A stretch of 64,000 bases of DNA from Mesorhizobium loti (GCF_002858745.1 NZ_PJRO01000006.1:359231-423230), one strand, 5' to 3'; shown: positions 1 to 12,017, counted from the first letter of the stretch. Numbers and translations: made by a program. The notes: generated by a model from the letters alone, not told the origin.

Positions 1-1
1 C

Positions 2-2950
<2,949 letters not shown>

Positions 2951-3029
2951 TTCGGGCCTGTCGTCTTTGCACTGCGCCGATGTCGCTTTCGTCATCGCAC
3001 CGGCGCGGCGTCCGTGATCAGATCGTGAT

Positions 3030-3212
3030 GTTCAAGGTGCTCTGCGGCGAACCACGCCGGAGGGATAATTGGGAAGCCGGTTTGATGCCGGCGCTGCCCC
3101 CGCAACGGTAGCGAAGCTTCTGTCTCGACGACAGACCACTGGGCGAAAGCCTGGGAAGGTGTCGAGACGGTCCTGCAAGGACAGCTTCGGAGCCCGGAAA
3201 CCAGCCCTGGAC
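3030..3212 (+). promoter_or_regulatory. Cobalamin riboswitch ahead of the betaine oxygenase operon
   Basis: The sequence has the conserved core of the AdoCbl aptamer: a gggaag...ggtttgatgcc region, the ctgcccccgcaacgg block (about 3095-3109), and the B12-box-like agcccggaaaccagccc near 3191-3206. The outer ends (gttcaagg and cctggac) can pair as P1. It ends about 126 bases before the gbcA start. A small hairpin cggtcgaagaccg follows but has no U-run, so control is more likely at translation or by another fold. Family knowledge predicts repression of the downstream operon when cobalamin is plentiful. Ends are approximate. Confidence 0.93.
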
Positions 3213-3338
3213 TTTTTGGAACTCGACTGATCGCGGTGGGCGGTCAAGAGGCAGAAAGCCGTGCGCCGGTCGAAGACCGACCAACATGGCCATCTACCCT
3301 CCATCACCACCAGTTCAGTCCTTTGACGAGGACAGGAC

Positions 3339-4586
3339 ATGGACGCACGTCATGAAATGCTGAAGCTCATTCGCTCCAGGCGCGATGGCTTCTCGCTGGA
3401 ACAGCCCTTCTACACCGACCCGGATTTCTTCAAGCTCGACATGGAGCTGATCTGGTATCGCGACTGGCTGTTCGTCGGCCACGATTGCGAGATCGCCAAG
3501 CCCGGCAGTTTCTTCACCGTCCAGATCGGCTCCTATCCGATCGTGCTGGTGCGCGACCGCGAGAACAGGATCCGTGCGTTCCACAATTCCTGCCGCCATC
3601 GCGGCAGTCGGGTCTGCACCGTCGACAAGGGTACCTCCGCCCGACTGGTCTGCCCCTATCATCAATGGACCTACGACCTCGACGGCAAGCTTCTGTTTGC
3701 CCGGCAGATGGCTGAAGGCTTCGACCGCAATGACTACGGTTTGAAGCCGGTCGCCTGCGAAAGCGCAGGCGGCTACATCTTCGTCTGCCTGGCTGACGAG
3801 CCGTCGGATTTCGCCCCCTTCCGCCAGATGATGGAACCCTATTTCCTGCCGCATCGCCTGGCCGACGCCAAGGTCGCCTTCGAAAGCACCATCGTCGAAA
3901 ATGGCAACTGGAAGCTGGTCTGGGAAAACAACCGCGAATGCTATCATTGCGCGGGCAACCATCCGGAACTCTGCAAGACTTTCCCCGAGGCGCCGACCGT
4001 GACCGGCGTCAACGGCGTCGAGGACGACCCCGAATTGCTGGAGCACTGGGCGCGCTGCGAAGCAGCCGGGCTGCCTTCGCGTTTCGTCATCGATACGGCC
4101 GGTCAATACCGCACGACACGTGCGCCGCTGCTCCCACACGCGGTGAGCTACACCATGACAGGCCAGCGCGCCGTCAATCGCAACCTGTCCGACAGTGTCG
4201 GCACCGATCGCATCGGCACCCTGATGCTCTACCATTATCCGACGACGTGGAACCATATCCTCGGCGACCACGCGGTGACGTTCCGCGTGCTTCCCATCAG
4301 CGCCACCGAGACGGCGGTGACCACCAAATGGCTTGTGCACAAGGATGCCGTCGAAGGCGTCGACTACGATCTGCAGAACCTGATCCACGTCTGGACGCTG
4401 ACCAATGACGAGGATCGCCGCATCGTTGAGGAGAACGCGTTCGGCATCAACTCACCGGCCTACCAGCCGGGCCCATATTCCGAGCTGCACGAAGGCGGCG
4501 TCATCCAGTTCGTCGAATGGTATGCGCGCTTCATGGAGCCTCGGCTGACCGAGGGCGAAAGACCTGCTCTGCGCAGCGTCGCCTGA
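3339..4586 (+). CDS. gbcA: Rieske oxygenase, glycine betaine (or proline betaine) demethylase alpha subunit
   Basis: Oxygenase component that N-demethylates a betaine, giving dimethylglycine plus formaldehyde if the substrate is glycine betaine. The 415 residues match the GbcA/Stc2 family in length. The Rieske [2Fe-2S] ligands are C85-x-H87 and C105-x2-H108 (CRHRGS and CPYHQW). The mononuclear iron site is NNRECYHCAGNHPE, with H203, H208 and the bridging E200. The C-terminal stretch TTKWLVHKDAVEGVDYD is characteristic of GbcA and of stachydrine demethylase Stc2. The ATG follows gaggacaggac. It is the first gene after a cobalamin riboswitch and 10 bases ahead of its reductase. Glycine betaine versus proline betaine cannot be settled from sequence alone. 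Confidence 0.88.
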   Translation: MDARHEMLKLIRSRRDGFSLEQPFYTDPDFFKLDMELIWYRDWLFVGHDCEIAKPGSFFTVQIGSYPIVLVRDRENRIRAFHNSCRHRGSRVCTVDKGTSARLVCPYHQWTYDLDGKLLFARQMAEGFDRNDYGLKPVACESAGGYIFVCLADEPSDFAPFRQMMEPYFLPHRLADAKVAFESTIVENGNWKLVWENNRECYHCAGNHPELCKTFPEAPTVTGVNGVEDDPELLEHWARCEAAGLPSRFVIDTAGQYRTTRAPLLPHAVSYTMTGQRAVNRNLSDSVGTDRIGTLMLYHYPTTWNHILGDHAVTFRVLPISATETAVTTKWLVHKDAVEGVDYDLQNLIHVWTLTNDEDRRIVEENAFGINSPAYQPGPYSELHEGGVIQFVEWYARFMEPRLTEGERPALRSVA

Positions 4587-4596
4587 GGCCGCTGCA

Positions 4597-5694
4597 ATGA
4601 ACGCCATGACGGGTGTCTACCTCTATCGCCATCTCGACGAAATGGCGCCATGGAACGACCGCCTCCAGGTGCTGGAGGTCACCGGCATCATTGACGAAGC
4701 GCCGGAGGTGAAGACCTTCACCTTCCGCTCGGACGCGCAGACCTGGTTCCGCTACAAGCCGGGCCAGTTCATCACGCTGGAGTTGCCAACAGCCGATGGT
4801 CCGCTGATGCGCACCTATACGCTGGCCTCCTCGCCATCGCGCCCGTTCTCGATCTCCATCACCGTCAAGGTGCAGGCCGGCAGCATCGGCACGCGCTGGA
4901 TGTTCGACAATCTCAAACGCGGATCGCGTATCAAGGCGCGCGGTCCGGCGGGCGATTTCTCGCATCACAACCACGCTGCCGGAAAATATCTATTCATTTC
5001 CGCAGGCTCGGGCATCACGCCGATGATGTCGATGCTGCGCTGGCTCAACGACTGCGCGCCATGGACGGACATCGCCTTCGTCAACTGCGCCAGGCGGCCG
5101 GAAGAGATCATCTTCCGCAAGGAACTGGAGCTGCTCGGCGCCAACATGCCCGGCCTGTCGCTCGGTTTCATGATCGAGGAGCGGTCGAGCCGCGAAAGCT
5201 GGTTCGGCCACATGGGACGGATCGACGCCGTCAGGCTGCCGCTGCTGTCGCCGGATTTTCACGAACGCGAGGTGTTCTGCTGTGGACCGGATCCGTTCAT
5301 GCGCGCCGTGCGCACGATGCTGGAAGCCTCCGGCTTCGACATGGCCCACTACCACCAGGAGAGCTTCGGTGCTCCCCCGGTGGAGGCCCCGCCGGTGCCG
5401 GTGGCAACTGGACCTGCCCAGCCCGCCGAGGCGACATTGCCGCTGCGTTTCGCCAGTTCCGATGTCGACAGCCACTGCATCGCCGGCCAGACGGTGCTGC
5501 AGGCAGCGCGTGCCAGCGGTGTTCGCATCTCCGCGGCCTGCGAGTTCGGCCTCTGCGGAACCTGCCGCGTCAGGAAGGTCGCCGGCGAGGTCGAGATGAA
5601 GCACAATGGCGGCATCCTCGATGACGAGATCGCCGATGGCTACATCCTGGCGTGCTGCTCGAAGCCGCTGACGGCGCTGGAGATCGAGGCGTGA
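4597..5694 (+). CDS. gbcB: Rieske oxygenase reductase (FNR domain plus plant-type ferredoxin)
   Basis: Passes electrons from NAD(P)H through FAD and a [2Fe-2S] cluster to the partner oxygenase. The 365 residues start with an FNR-type FAD domain (RTYTLASSP), then a pyridine nucleotide motif (SAGSGITPMMSML) and a CCGPDPFM segment. A proline-rich linker of roughly 20 residues leads to a C-terminal ferredoxin domain with the cysteine pattern CEFGLCGTC ... ACC. This order is that of GbcB and of other Rieske reductases. It lies 10 bases after gbcA and its stop overlaps the next start as GTGA. With only one reductase in the operon, it probably serves both oxygenases. Confidence 0.88.
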   Translation: MNAMTGVYLYRHLDEMAPWNDRLQVLEVTGIIDEAPEVKTFTFRSDAQTWFRYKPGQFITLELPTADGPLMRTYTLASSPSRPFSISITVKVQAGSIGTRWMFDNLKRGSRIKARGPAGDFSHHNHAAGKYLFISAGSGITPMMSMLRWLNDCAPWTDIAFVNCARRPEEIIFRKELELLGANMPGLSLGFMIEERSSRESWFGHMGRIDAVRLPLLSPDFHEREVFCCGPDPFMRAVRTMLEASGFDMAHYHQESFGAPPVEAPPVPVATGPAQPAEATLPLRFASSDVDSHCIAGQTVLQAARASGVRISAACEFGLCGTCRVRKVAGEVEMKHNGGILDDEIADGYILACCSKPLTALEIEA

Positions 5695-5966
5695 GCACCC
5701 GCGACGATGAGAGGGTTGCGACGCGGCGCCAGCAGACCGGCGGCAGGACGATGGCGGTGATTTCACCGCCGCCGCCGCCCGAGGAGGTCTTCACCGACTG
5801 GCTGATGTCGGTGCCGGCCGGCGTCAGCCTGGAAATCGCCGCGCAGCGGCAGGTCGCGCTGATCGATCGTCGCGGCTCGCTGCATCCGGACGTCGTGGTG
5901 CTTCGCAGTCTTCTCGCAGCTGTCGCCTGCTCGGACGACTGGCCCAAACCCGTTCCCAATCTTTGA
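5691..5966 (+). CDS. Small protein of unknown function coupled to gbcB
   Basis: I do not recognise this 91-residue protein. The GTG at 5691 overlaps the gbcB stop (GTGA), which points to translational coupling, and the second Rieske gene starts about 50 bases further on. The product is acidic to neutral, has a run of prolines near residue 24 (SPPPPPEE), and then a predicted helical part (VFTDWLMSVPAG ... VVVLRSLLAAVACSDDW). There is no signal peptide, no membrane segment and no cysteine cluster. Its position inside an oxygenase operon suggests an accessory or assembly role, but that is inference from context only. Confidence 0.6.
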   Translation: MSTRDDERVATRRQQTGGRTMAVISPPPPPEEVFTDWLMSVPAGVSLEIAAQRQVALIDRRGSLHPDVVVLRSLLAAVACSDDWPKPVPNL

Positions 5967-6017
5967 CAGTCGAAATTCAACCCGCGCCAGCCCCTAGCCA
6001 ATGACGAGTAGCCAGCA

Positions 6018-7247
6018 ATGAGCATTGCGCATCTTCAACAAGCGTCCACCACCGAGGATGTGATCGGAGACTTGATCGCGGCGCACCGGCCAGGCCACGG
6101 GCTGGCCCGGCCGTTCTACATGGATCCCGCGATCTTCGAGCGCGACAGGGAGCGCCTGTTTCGCCGCCACTGGCATTGCCTGGCGCATGCCAGCGTCATC
6201 CCCAACCCCGGCGACTTCGAGCTGTTCCGGCTCGGTGACGAGCAGATCATCCTGACGCTGGTGGCGGATGGCACGATCCACGCCATGCTCAATGTGTGCC
6301 GGCATCGCGGCGCGGAGGTCTGCATCAAGCCGAAGGGCAATGCGCGCTTCTTCGTCTGCCCCTACCATGCCTGGACCTACTCCAACGACGGCTCGCTGCG
6401 CGCCGCGCGGCTGATGCCGAAGGATTTCGACCGCAACGAGCACGGCCTCAAGAAGCTGCACGTTCGTGTCGCGTCGGGCCTCGTCTTCATCTCCTTCGCC
6501 AGCACCCCTCTCGACTTCGATCCGATCGAGCAGTCGCTGCGCACCAGCTGCGGCCAGTATGGCTGGGGCGAGGCCAAGGTGGCGCATCGCGAGCTCTACC
6601 CGCTGCAGGCGAACTGGAAGCTGGCGGTCGAGAACTATGTCGAGTGCTATCACTGCGGCCCGGCGCATCCCGAATACTCGCAAACCCATGCGCTGGAGCA
6701 GCCGCTCGAGATGATCGAGAAACTCAACCAGGCGATGGAGGCGCGCACCCGCTCGCTGGGCATCGAAGTGGTCAGCGGCGATCGCTGGCAGAACTCGGCC
6801 GCGGGACAGGAGGCGGTCCACACCTTCCGCTACGCGCTCTATGACGGTGTCTCCACCGGCAGCCAGGACGGCAAGGCTGTTGCGCCGCTGATGGGACGGT
6901 TCAACGAATATGATGGCGGCGTGACCTCGATCCATCTCGGCGGCACCACGTTCCTCGTCTGCTACCCCGATCACGGCATGATCTACCGCTTCGTGCCGAA
7001 GACGGTGGACAGCTGCGAGATGGAGCTGATCTGGCTTGTCCGCGGCGACGCGGAAGAAGGCCGCGACTACGACCTCGACACGCTGATCTGGCTTTGGAAG
7101 GTCACCACCGAGGAAGACAAGAAGATCATCGAACACACCGCGCGCGGTGTGCGGTCGCACTATTTCGTGCCAGGCCCGATCGTGCCGATGGAGCACAACG
7201 AACTTCGCTACATCAACTGGTATCTGGAGGAGATCAGCCGCCCGTAG
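6018..7247 (+). CDS. Second Rieske non-heme iron oxygenase of the betaine/carnitine demethylase type
   Basis: A 409-residue Rieske oxygenase, paralogous to the product of the first gene of the operon but clearly divergent. Rieske ligands are C94-x-H96 and C114-x2-H117 (CRHRGA and CPYHAW). The iron site is NYVECYHCGPAHPE, with E209, H212 and H217. There is no reductase of its own, so it presumably uses the product of gbcB. The substrate is uncertain: other quaternary ammonium compounds (proline betaine, carnitine, choline) are all handled by relatives. The start ATG has only a weak ribosome site (gagtagcc). Formaldehyde dehydrogenase follows by 37 bases, consistent with an N-demethylating reaction. 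Confidence 0.8.
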   Translation: MSIAHLQQASTTEDVIGDLIAAHRPGHGLARPFYMDPAIFERDRERLFRRHWHCLAHASVIPNPGDFELFRLGDEQIILTLVADGTIHAMLNVCRHRGAEVCIKPKGNARFFVCPYHAWTYSNDGSLRAARLMPKDFDRNEHGLKKLHVRVASGLVFISFASTPLDFDPIEQSLRTSCGQYGWGEAKVAHRELYPLQANWKLAVENYVECYHCGPAHPEYSQTHALEQPLEMIEKLNQAMEARTRSLGIEVVSGDRWQNSAAGQEAVHTFRYALYDGVSTGSQDGKAVAPLMGRFNEYDGGVTSIHLGGTTFLVCYPDHGMIYRFVPKTVDSCEMELIWLVRGDAEEGRDYDLDTLIWLWKVTTEEDKKIIEHTARGVRSHYFVPGPIVPMEHNELRYINWYLEEISRP

Positions 7248-7284
7248 CGAATGACTTGGTCGAAAATCGAACAGGGAGGATAGG

Positions 7285-8475
7285 ATGAGCAGAAACAGAG
7301 GCGTGGTCTATCTGGGCCCTGGCAAGGTCGAGGTCCAGGATATCGAAGATCCCAAATTCGCGGCACCGGATGGCCGGCGCATCGAGCATGCCGTGATCCT
7401 GAAGGTGGTTTCCACCAACATCTGCGGCTCCGACCAGCATATGGTTCGCGGACGCACGACTGCCGAGGCGGGGCTGGTCCTTGGCCATGAGATCACGGGC
7501 GAGGTGATCGAAAAAGGCAGCGACGTCGAAATGCTCGAAGTCGGCGATATCGTCTCGGTGCCTTTCAACGTGGCGTGCGGACGTTGCCGCTGCTGCAAGG
7601 GGCAGGACACCGGCGTTTGCCTGACGGTCAATCCGGCACGCGCCGGCGGCGCCTATGGCTATGTCGACATGGGTGGCTGGATCGGCGGGCAGGCCCGTTA
7701 TGTCATGGTGCCTTATGCCGATTTCAACCTGCTGAAGTTCCCCGATCGCGACCGCGCCATGGAAAAGATCCGCGATCTGACCATGCTGTCCGACATCCTG
7801 CCGACAGGCTTTCACGGCGCTGTCCGCGCCGGCGCCGGTGTCGGCTCGATCGTCTATGTCGCCGGCGCTGGCCCGGTTGGCCTTGCGGCGGCCGCATCCG
7901 CCCGCATCCTCGGCGCCGCGGTCGTGATGATCGGCGATTTCAACAAGGAACGGCTCGCCCATGCAGCCAAGGTCGGTTTCGAGGCCGTCGACCTTTCCAA
8001 AAGCGATCGGTTGGGTGACCTGGTTGCCGAAGTCACAGGCTCCGACGAGGTCGATTGCGCAATCGACGCGGTCGGTTTCGAGGCGCGCAGGCACGGCGGC
8101 GGCGAGCAGCCGGCGATCGTGCTGAACCAGATGATGGAGATCACCCGCGCGGCGTGATCGATCGGCATCCCCGGGCTCTATGTGACGGAAGATCCCGGTG
8201 CCGTGGATTCGGCCGCCAGGCATGGCAGCCTGTCGCTGCGTCTGGGACTCGGCTGGGCCAAGGCGCAGTCCTTCCACACGGGGCAGACGCCGGTGCTTCG
8301 ATACAATCGCCAGCTCATGCAGGCCATTCTTCACGACCGCCTGCCGATAGCCGATATCGTCAGCGCCAAGGTGATCTCGCTCGAGGATGCGGCGCACGGC
8401 TACGAGAGCTTCGACCAGGGCGCTGCCGTCAAATATGTGCTTGACCCGCATGGGGATATTTCGAAAGCTGCCTGA
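7285..8475 (+). pseudogene. fdhA: Glutathione-independent formaldehyde dehydrogenase, interrupted by an in-frame TGA
   Basis: Zinc-dependent medium-chain dehydrogenase that oxidises formaldehyde with NAD+, the expected partner of N-demethylases. The start is good (gggagga before ATG 7285). Visible motifs are NICGSDQHM (catalytic zinc), VLGHEITGE, the structural-zinc cysteines CGRCRCCKGQ and the Rossmann stretch VAGAGPVGLAAA. A TGA at 8155-8157 ends the frame after 290 residues, but the same frame continues without a break through SIGIPGLYVTEDPGAVD to the normal family end at 8475. Relatives have glycine at the TGA position, so a single G-to-T change (GGA to TGA) explains it. The product would lose about 105 C-terminal residues. 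Either a real nonsense mutation or a sequence error. Confidence 0.85.
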
Positions 8476-8601
8476 CCAAGACAGGCCAGCCTGGAACGGT
8501 TGCCGCTGCCGCGCAGGCCATCGACGCCCGCGCGGCCTTGGCAACCTCGAGCGGCTGGCGTCGGGCCACCGGCGATTTTGTTTGAGCCAGGAGATGGATA
8601 C

Positions 8602-9570
8602 ATGACGGCGAAACTGCGTGTCGGATTTATACTCGGCCGCTCTTTCACCCTGTCGGCATTCGCGCTTTTCATCGACACGCTGCGGCTGGCGAGTGATGAA
8701 CTTGACCGATCGGGACGCGTCAGCGCGGACTGGCATGTGCTGGCAAGTTCCAGGAACCCCGTCAAATCAAGCTGCGGCGTGCAGGTCGTTCCGACGTCCG
8801 GCTTTGTCGACCCGGCCAATTTCAGCCACATCGTGGTGGTCGGCGGCCTTCTCAACGTCGAAGAACCCGTCGACGCCGAAACAGTGCGCTATCTGCGACG
8901 CGCCGCGGTGGCAAATGTGCCGTTGATCGGCCTGTGCACCGGTACATTCATACTAGCTGAAGCAGGGCTCATGAAAAAGCATGAGTGCTGCATCAGCTGG
9001 CTGCACGCACGCGACTTCCATGATCGCTTCCCCGACCACGTCGTTCGCTCGGACAGGATCTTCCATCTCGACGAGAGCCGTGGTTCCTGCGCCGGCGGCA
9101 GCAGTGCGGCCGACATGGCAGCGCTGATCGTGCGCAGCCACATCAGCGAGGATGCCGAACGGAACGCGCTGGAAGTCCTGCAGATCGATCACGCCCGCTC
9201 ACCCTTTCACCTCCAGGCGAGGAGAACGTTCGCCGACGCAACAGAGGATGTTCGCATCAAGGCAACGCTCCTGGCCATGGAGCAGCACATCAACGACCGC
9301 GTTCCCATTACGCAACTGGCACGGCAGGTGGGTGTGAGCCGGCGCCAGCTCGAGCGACTCTTCAAGGAAAAGGCGGGCATGTCGCCCGCGAACGCCTACA
9401 AACGCGTGCGGCTGATCCATGCGAAGGCACTGGTTGCCAACACCGACGCCTCGATGCTGGAGATCGCCCTGGAAGCGGGCTTTGAAAGCGCCTCGCACTT
9501 TGCCAGGACATTCAAGAAATTCCATGGCCAGAGCCCGTCGGAGCTGCGGACGGGAACTGTCCATATCTGA
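8602..9570 (+). CDS. GbdR/GlxA-type AraC family regulator with a DJ-1/PfpI-like domain
   Basis: Transcription factor of about 322 residues. The N-terminal half is a class I glutamine amidotransferase-like (DJ-1/PfpI) sensor domain that keeps the nucleophile-elbow cysteine in GLCTGTFILAEAG. The C-terminal half is an AraC double helix-turn-helix (VGVSRRQLERLFKEKAG and EAGFESASHFARTFKKFHG). ATG 8602 is preferred over frames open further upstream because aggag lies 8 bases before it and family members begin close to the VGF motif. In Pseudomonas, GbdR of this family senses betaine or dimethylglycine and activates the demethylation genes, so it is a likely activator of the upstream operon. Confidence 0.85.
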   Translation: MTAKLRVGFILGRSFTLSAFALFIDTLRLASDELDRSGRVSADWHVLASSRNPVKSSCGVQVVPTSGFVDPANFSHIVVVGGLLNVEEPVDAETVRYLRRAAVANVPLIGLCTGTFILAEAGLMKKHECCISWLHARDFHDRFPDHVVRSDRIFHLDESRGSCAGGSSAADMAALIVRSHISEDAERNALEVLQIDHARSPFHLQARRTFADATEDVRIKATLLAMEQHINDRVPITQLARQVGVSRRQLERLFKEKAGMSPANAYKRVRLIHAKALVANTDASMLEIALEAGFESASHFARTFKKFHGQSPSELRTGTVHI

Positions 9571-9620
9571 GTGGTGATAGACTGGCTGGCAATTTTCGAG
9601 GCCAGGGGTGAGGTGGGTTT

Positions 9621-9660
9621 GCCGGAGCCGCGCGAAACCAGGCGGCGGCTCCGGCGATTT
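9621..9660. terminator. Hairpin between the regulator and metE
   Basis: Inverted repeat gccggagccgc (9621-9631) with gcggctccggc (9645-9655), an 11-bp GC-rich stem with a 13-base loop. On the plus strand it is followed by gatttt, a short U-run that fits an intrinsic terminator for the regulator gene. It sits directly after the metE stop on the other strand, so it may serve both convergent units. Confidence 0.6.
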
Positions 9661-11994
9661 TCAGGCGGCTTCAGCCCTCCGGCGCAGCTGATGTGCCGCC
9701 GCCACCATGTTGACCAGAGCCGGACGCACCTCTTCCCATCGGCGTGTCTTCAACCCGCAATCAGGGTTGACCCAAAGCTGGCGCTCGCCGATCCGTTCGC
9801 TTGCCAGCAGCAGGAGCTCCGCCATTTCGCCCACCTCCGGAACGCGTGGCGAATGGATGTCATAGACACCAGGCCCGATCTCGTTGGGATATTTGAAGCT
9901 CTTGAAAGCGTCCAGCAGTTCCATGCGGGACCGCGACGTCTCGATGGAGATGACGTCGGCGTCCATCGCTGCAATCGCGTCGATGATCTGGTTGAATTCC
10001 GAATAGCACATATGGGTGTGGATCTGCGTCTCGTTGGCAACTCCGCTTGAGCAGATGCGGAAGCTCTCGACAGCCCAATCGAGATAGGCCTTCCAGTCCG
10101 GCTTGCGCAGCGGCAGGCCTTCCCTGAGAGCCGCTTCATCGATCTGGATCATCGCGGCGCCAGCTGCCTCCAGATCGGCGACCTCGTCGCGGATTGCCAA
10201 TGCAATCTGACGGCTTACGGTCTCGCGAGGAAGATCATCTCGGACGAAGGACCAGTTGAGGATGGTGACGGGTCCGGTCAGCATGCCCTTGACAGGTTTC
10301 GCGGTCAGCGCCTGCGCCAGCTGCCACCGCCTTACCGTCATCGGATTCGGGCGGGACACATCGCCGAAAATGATCGGCGGACGGACATAACGCGAGCCAT
10401 AGCTCTGCACCCAGGCGTGCTGGGTAAATGCAAAGCCCGACAGTTGTTCACCGAAATACTGAACCATATCGTTACGCTCGAACTCGCCATGGACCAGCAC
10501 GTCGAGACCGATCTGTTCCTGCCATCGAATGGCGCTTTCAGTCTCCTTCTTCAGGAAAGCCTCGTAGTCGATATGGCTGAGCTCGCCTTTGGCATGAGCC
10601 GACCTTGCTTTGCGCACTTCCGCGGTCTGCGGGAAAGAGCCGATGGTCGTGGTCGGGAAGGCCGGCAGCCTAAGTTTGCTGTCCTGCTGGTGACGGCGCT
10701 CGGCAAAGTCGCTCTGGCGCCGCTTCATAGTTTCGCCAACGCCGGCGAGACGCCCTTCGACGAGAGGATCGTGGACCTTCAGTGACACGGCGCGGGCGGT
10801 GGCGGTTTCGGCGGAAACCTTGAGCTGCGCGGCGACTGCGCCTCGTCCCTTCGAAAGGGCTTCCGATATCACGGCCAGTTCATCGATCTTCTGCAGGGCG
10901 AAAGCCAGCCAGGGCTTGATGTCGGGATCGAGCGCCGTCTCGATTTCGAGGTCGACCGGCACATGCAGCAACGAAGAGGAGGGCGCGATTTCGAGCGATG
11001 GCCAACGCGTCGCGACAGGCTCGACGCGATCGAGGATCGAGGTCAGTTTTGCCCGCCAGACATTGCGCCCGTCGATGAGGCCAAGCGACAGGACAAGATC
11101 CTTGCGCGCTCTGGAAATTACCTTCTCGAGCTGCTGCGGTGCGCGTACGAGATCGACGTGCAGGCCCGCCACCGGCAAGGAGAGCGCGGTATCGAGATTG
11201 TCGCCAAGCGCCCCGAAATAGGTGGCGAGCATCAGCTTCAATTCCGGTGCCGCTGCGGCCAGTCTGCCATAGGCAAACTCGAAGGCATGGCGTTCATTGG
11301 GGATGAGATCAAGCACCAGTGCCGGCTCATCGAGCTGGACCCAGTCGGCACCGGCCGCCGCGAGCTTGCGCAAAAGCTCCTCATAGACGGGAAGCAGCCT
11401 GGGCAGCAGGGAAATCGGGTTGAAACCTTCCTGATGAGACTTGGCCAACTTCAGAAAGGTGACCGGGCCGAGGATAACGGGTCGTGTGTGGATGCCCAGT
11501 TCCCTGGCTTCCAGGAAATGCTCGATAGGCTTGGTCGAGACGAGTGAAAAGACCTGGTCGTCAGCCAATTCGGGAACGATGTAGTGATAATTGGTGTCGA
11601 ACCACTTGGTCATTTCCAGTGCCGTGACGCCGTGGCCATGACCTGGATGGCTGCACACTGACGCCACTTCGCCCTGGCTGCCGCGTGCCATGGCGAAATA
11701 GCTGTTCAGGGGCAATTCACCGCCGTGCCAATGATATGCCGCGGGGATTGCGCCGACCATGACCGCCGTATCGAGCACATGGTCATAGAGAGAAAAGTCG
11801 TTGGAAGGGATCTTCGTGACACCGCGCCTTGCCTGCTCAGCCCAATTGGCCGCACGCAGCGCTTTTGCCTTCTCCAGAAGATCGGTGGCCGACGACTTGC
11901 CGGACCAGTAGGACTCCAGCGCGAATTTCAGTTCGCGCCGGGGGCCGATCCGTGGCACGCCGAGGGTGGCTACAGGAATTGTCGATTGAGACAT
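9661..11994 (-). CDS. metE: Cobalamin-independent methionine synthase
   Basis: Makes methionine from homocysteine and 5-methyltetrahydropteroyl-polyglutamate with a zinc site and no B12. Its 777 residues fit the family of about 750-770. The N-terminal half is the duplicated, non-catalytic barrel. The C-terminal half has the hallmark TTTIGSFPQT, the substrate loop with QIDEAALREGLPLR, the zinc-site segment THMCYSEF and a final VNPDCGLKTR containing the second zinc cysteine. A cobalamin riboswitch lies upstream on the same strand, so expression should rise when B12 is scarce and replace the MetH encoded at the other end of this locus. Confidence 0.97.
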   Translation of the reverse strand: MSQSTIPVATLGVPRIGPRRELKFALESYWSGKSSATDLLEKAKALRAANWAEQARRGVTKIPSNDFSLYDHVLDTAVMVGAIPAAYHWHGGELPLNSYFAMARGSQGEVASVCSHPGHGHGVTALEMTKWFDTNYHYIVPELADDQVFSLVSTKPIEHFLEARELGIHTRPVILGPVTFLKLAKSHQEGFNPISLLPRLLPVYEELLRKLAAAGADWVQLDEPALVLDLIPNERHAFEFAYGRLAAAAPELKLMLATYFGALGDNLDTALSLPVAGLHVDLVRAPQQLEKVISRARKDLVLSLGLIDGRNVWRAKLTSILDRVEPVATRWPSLEIAPSSSLLHVPVDLEIETALDPDIKPWLAFALQKIDELAVISEALSKGRGAVAAQLKVSAETATARAVSLKVHDPLVEGRLAGVGETMKRRQSDFAERRHQQDSKLRLPAFPTTTIGSFPQTAEVRKARSAHAKGELSHIDYEAFLKKETESAIRWQEQIGLDVLVHGEFERNDMVQYFGEQLSGFAFTQHAWVQSYGSRYVRPPIIFGDVSRPNPMTVRRWQLAQALTAKPVKGMLTGPVTILNWSFVRDDLPRETVSRQIALAIRDEVADLEAAGAAMIQIDEAALREGLPLRKPDWKAYLDWAVESFRICSSGVANETQIHTHMCYSEFNQIIDAIAAMDADVISIETSRSRMELLDAFKSFKYPNEIGPGVYDIHSPRVPEVGEMAELLLLASERIGERQLWVNPDCGLKTRRWEEVRPALVNMVAAAHQLRRRAEAA

Positions 11995-12000
11995 GACTTA

Positions 12001-12017
12001 CCCCGATTAAGTTGGGG
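12001..12017 (-). promoter_or_regulatory. metE: Possible Shine-Dalgarno-masking hairpin of the metE leader
   Basis: Read on the minus strand, the bases just before the metE start form CCCC-aacttaatc-GGGG, with the GGGG acting as the only Shine-Dalgarno-like stretch before the ATG at 11994. A four-pair GC stem closing over the ribosome site is the kind of expression platform used by translational cobalamin riboswitches. The stem is short, so this is a suggestion. Confidence 0.35.

Noticed and set aside
8155..8157. TGA in formaldehyde dehydrogenase as a selenocysteine codon
   Set aside because: The family has glycine at this site, and no selenocysteine insertion element is evident. A nonsense change is simpler.
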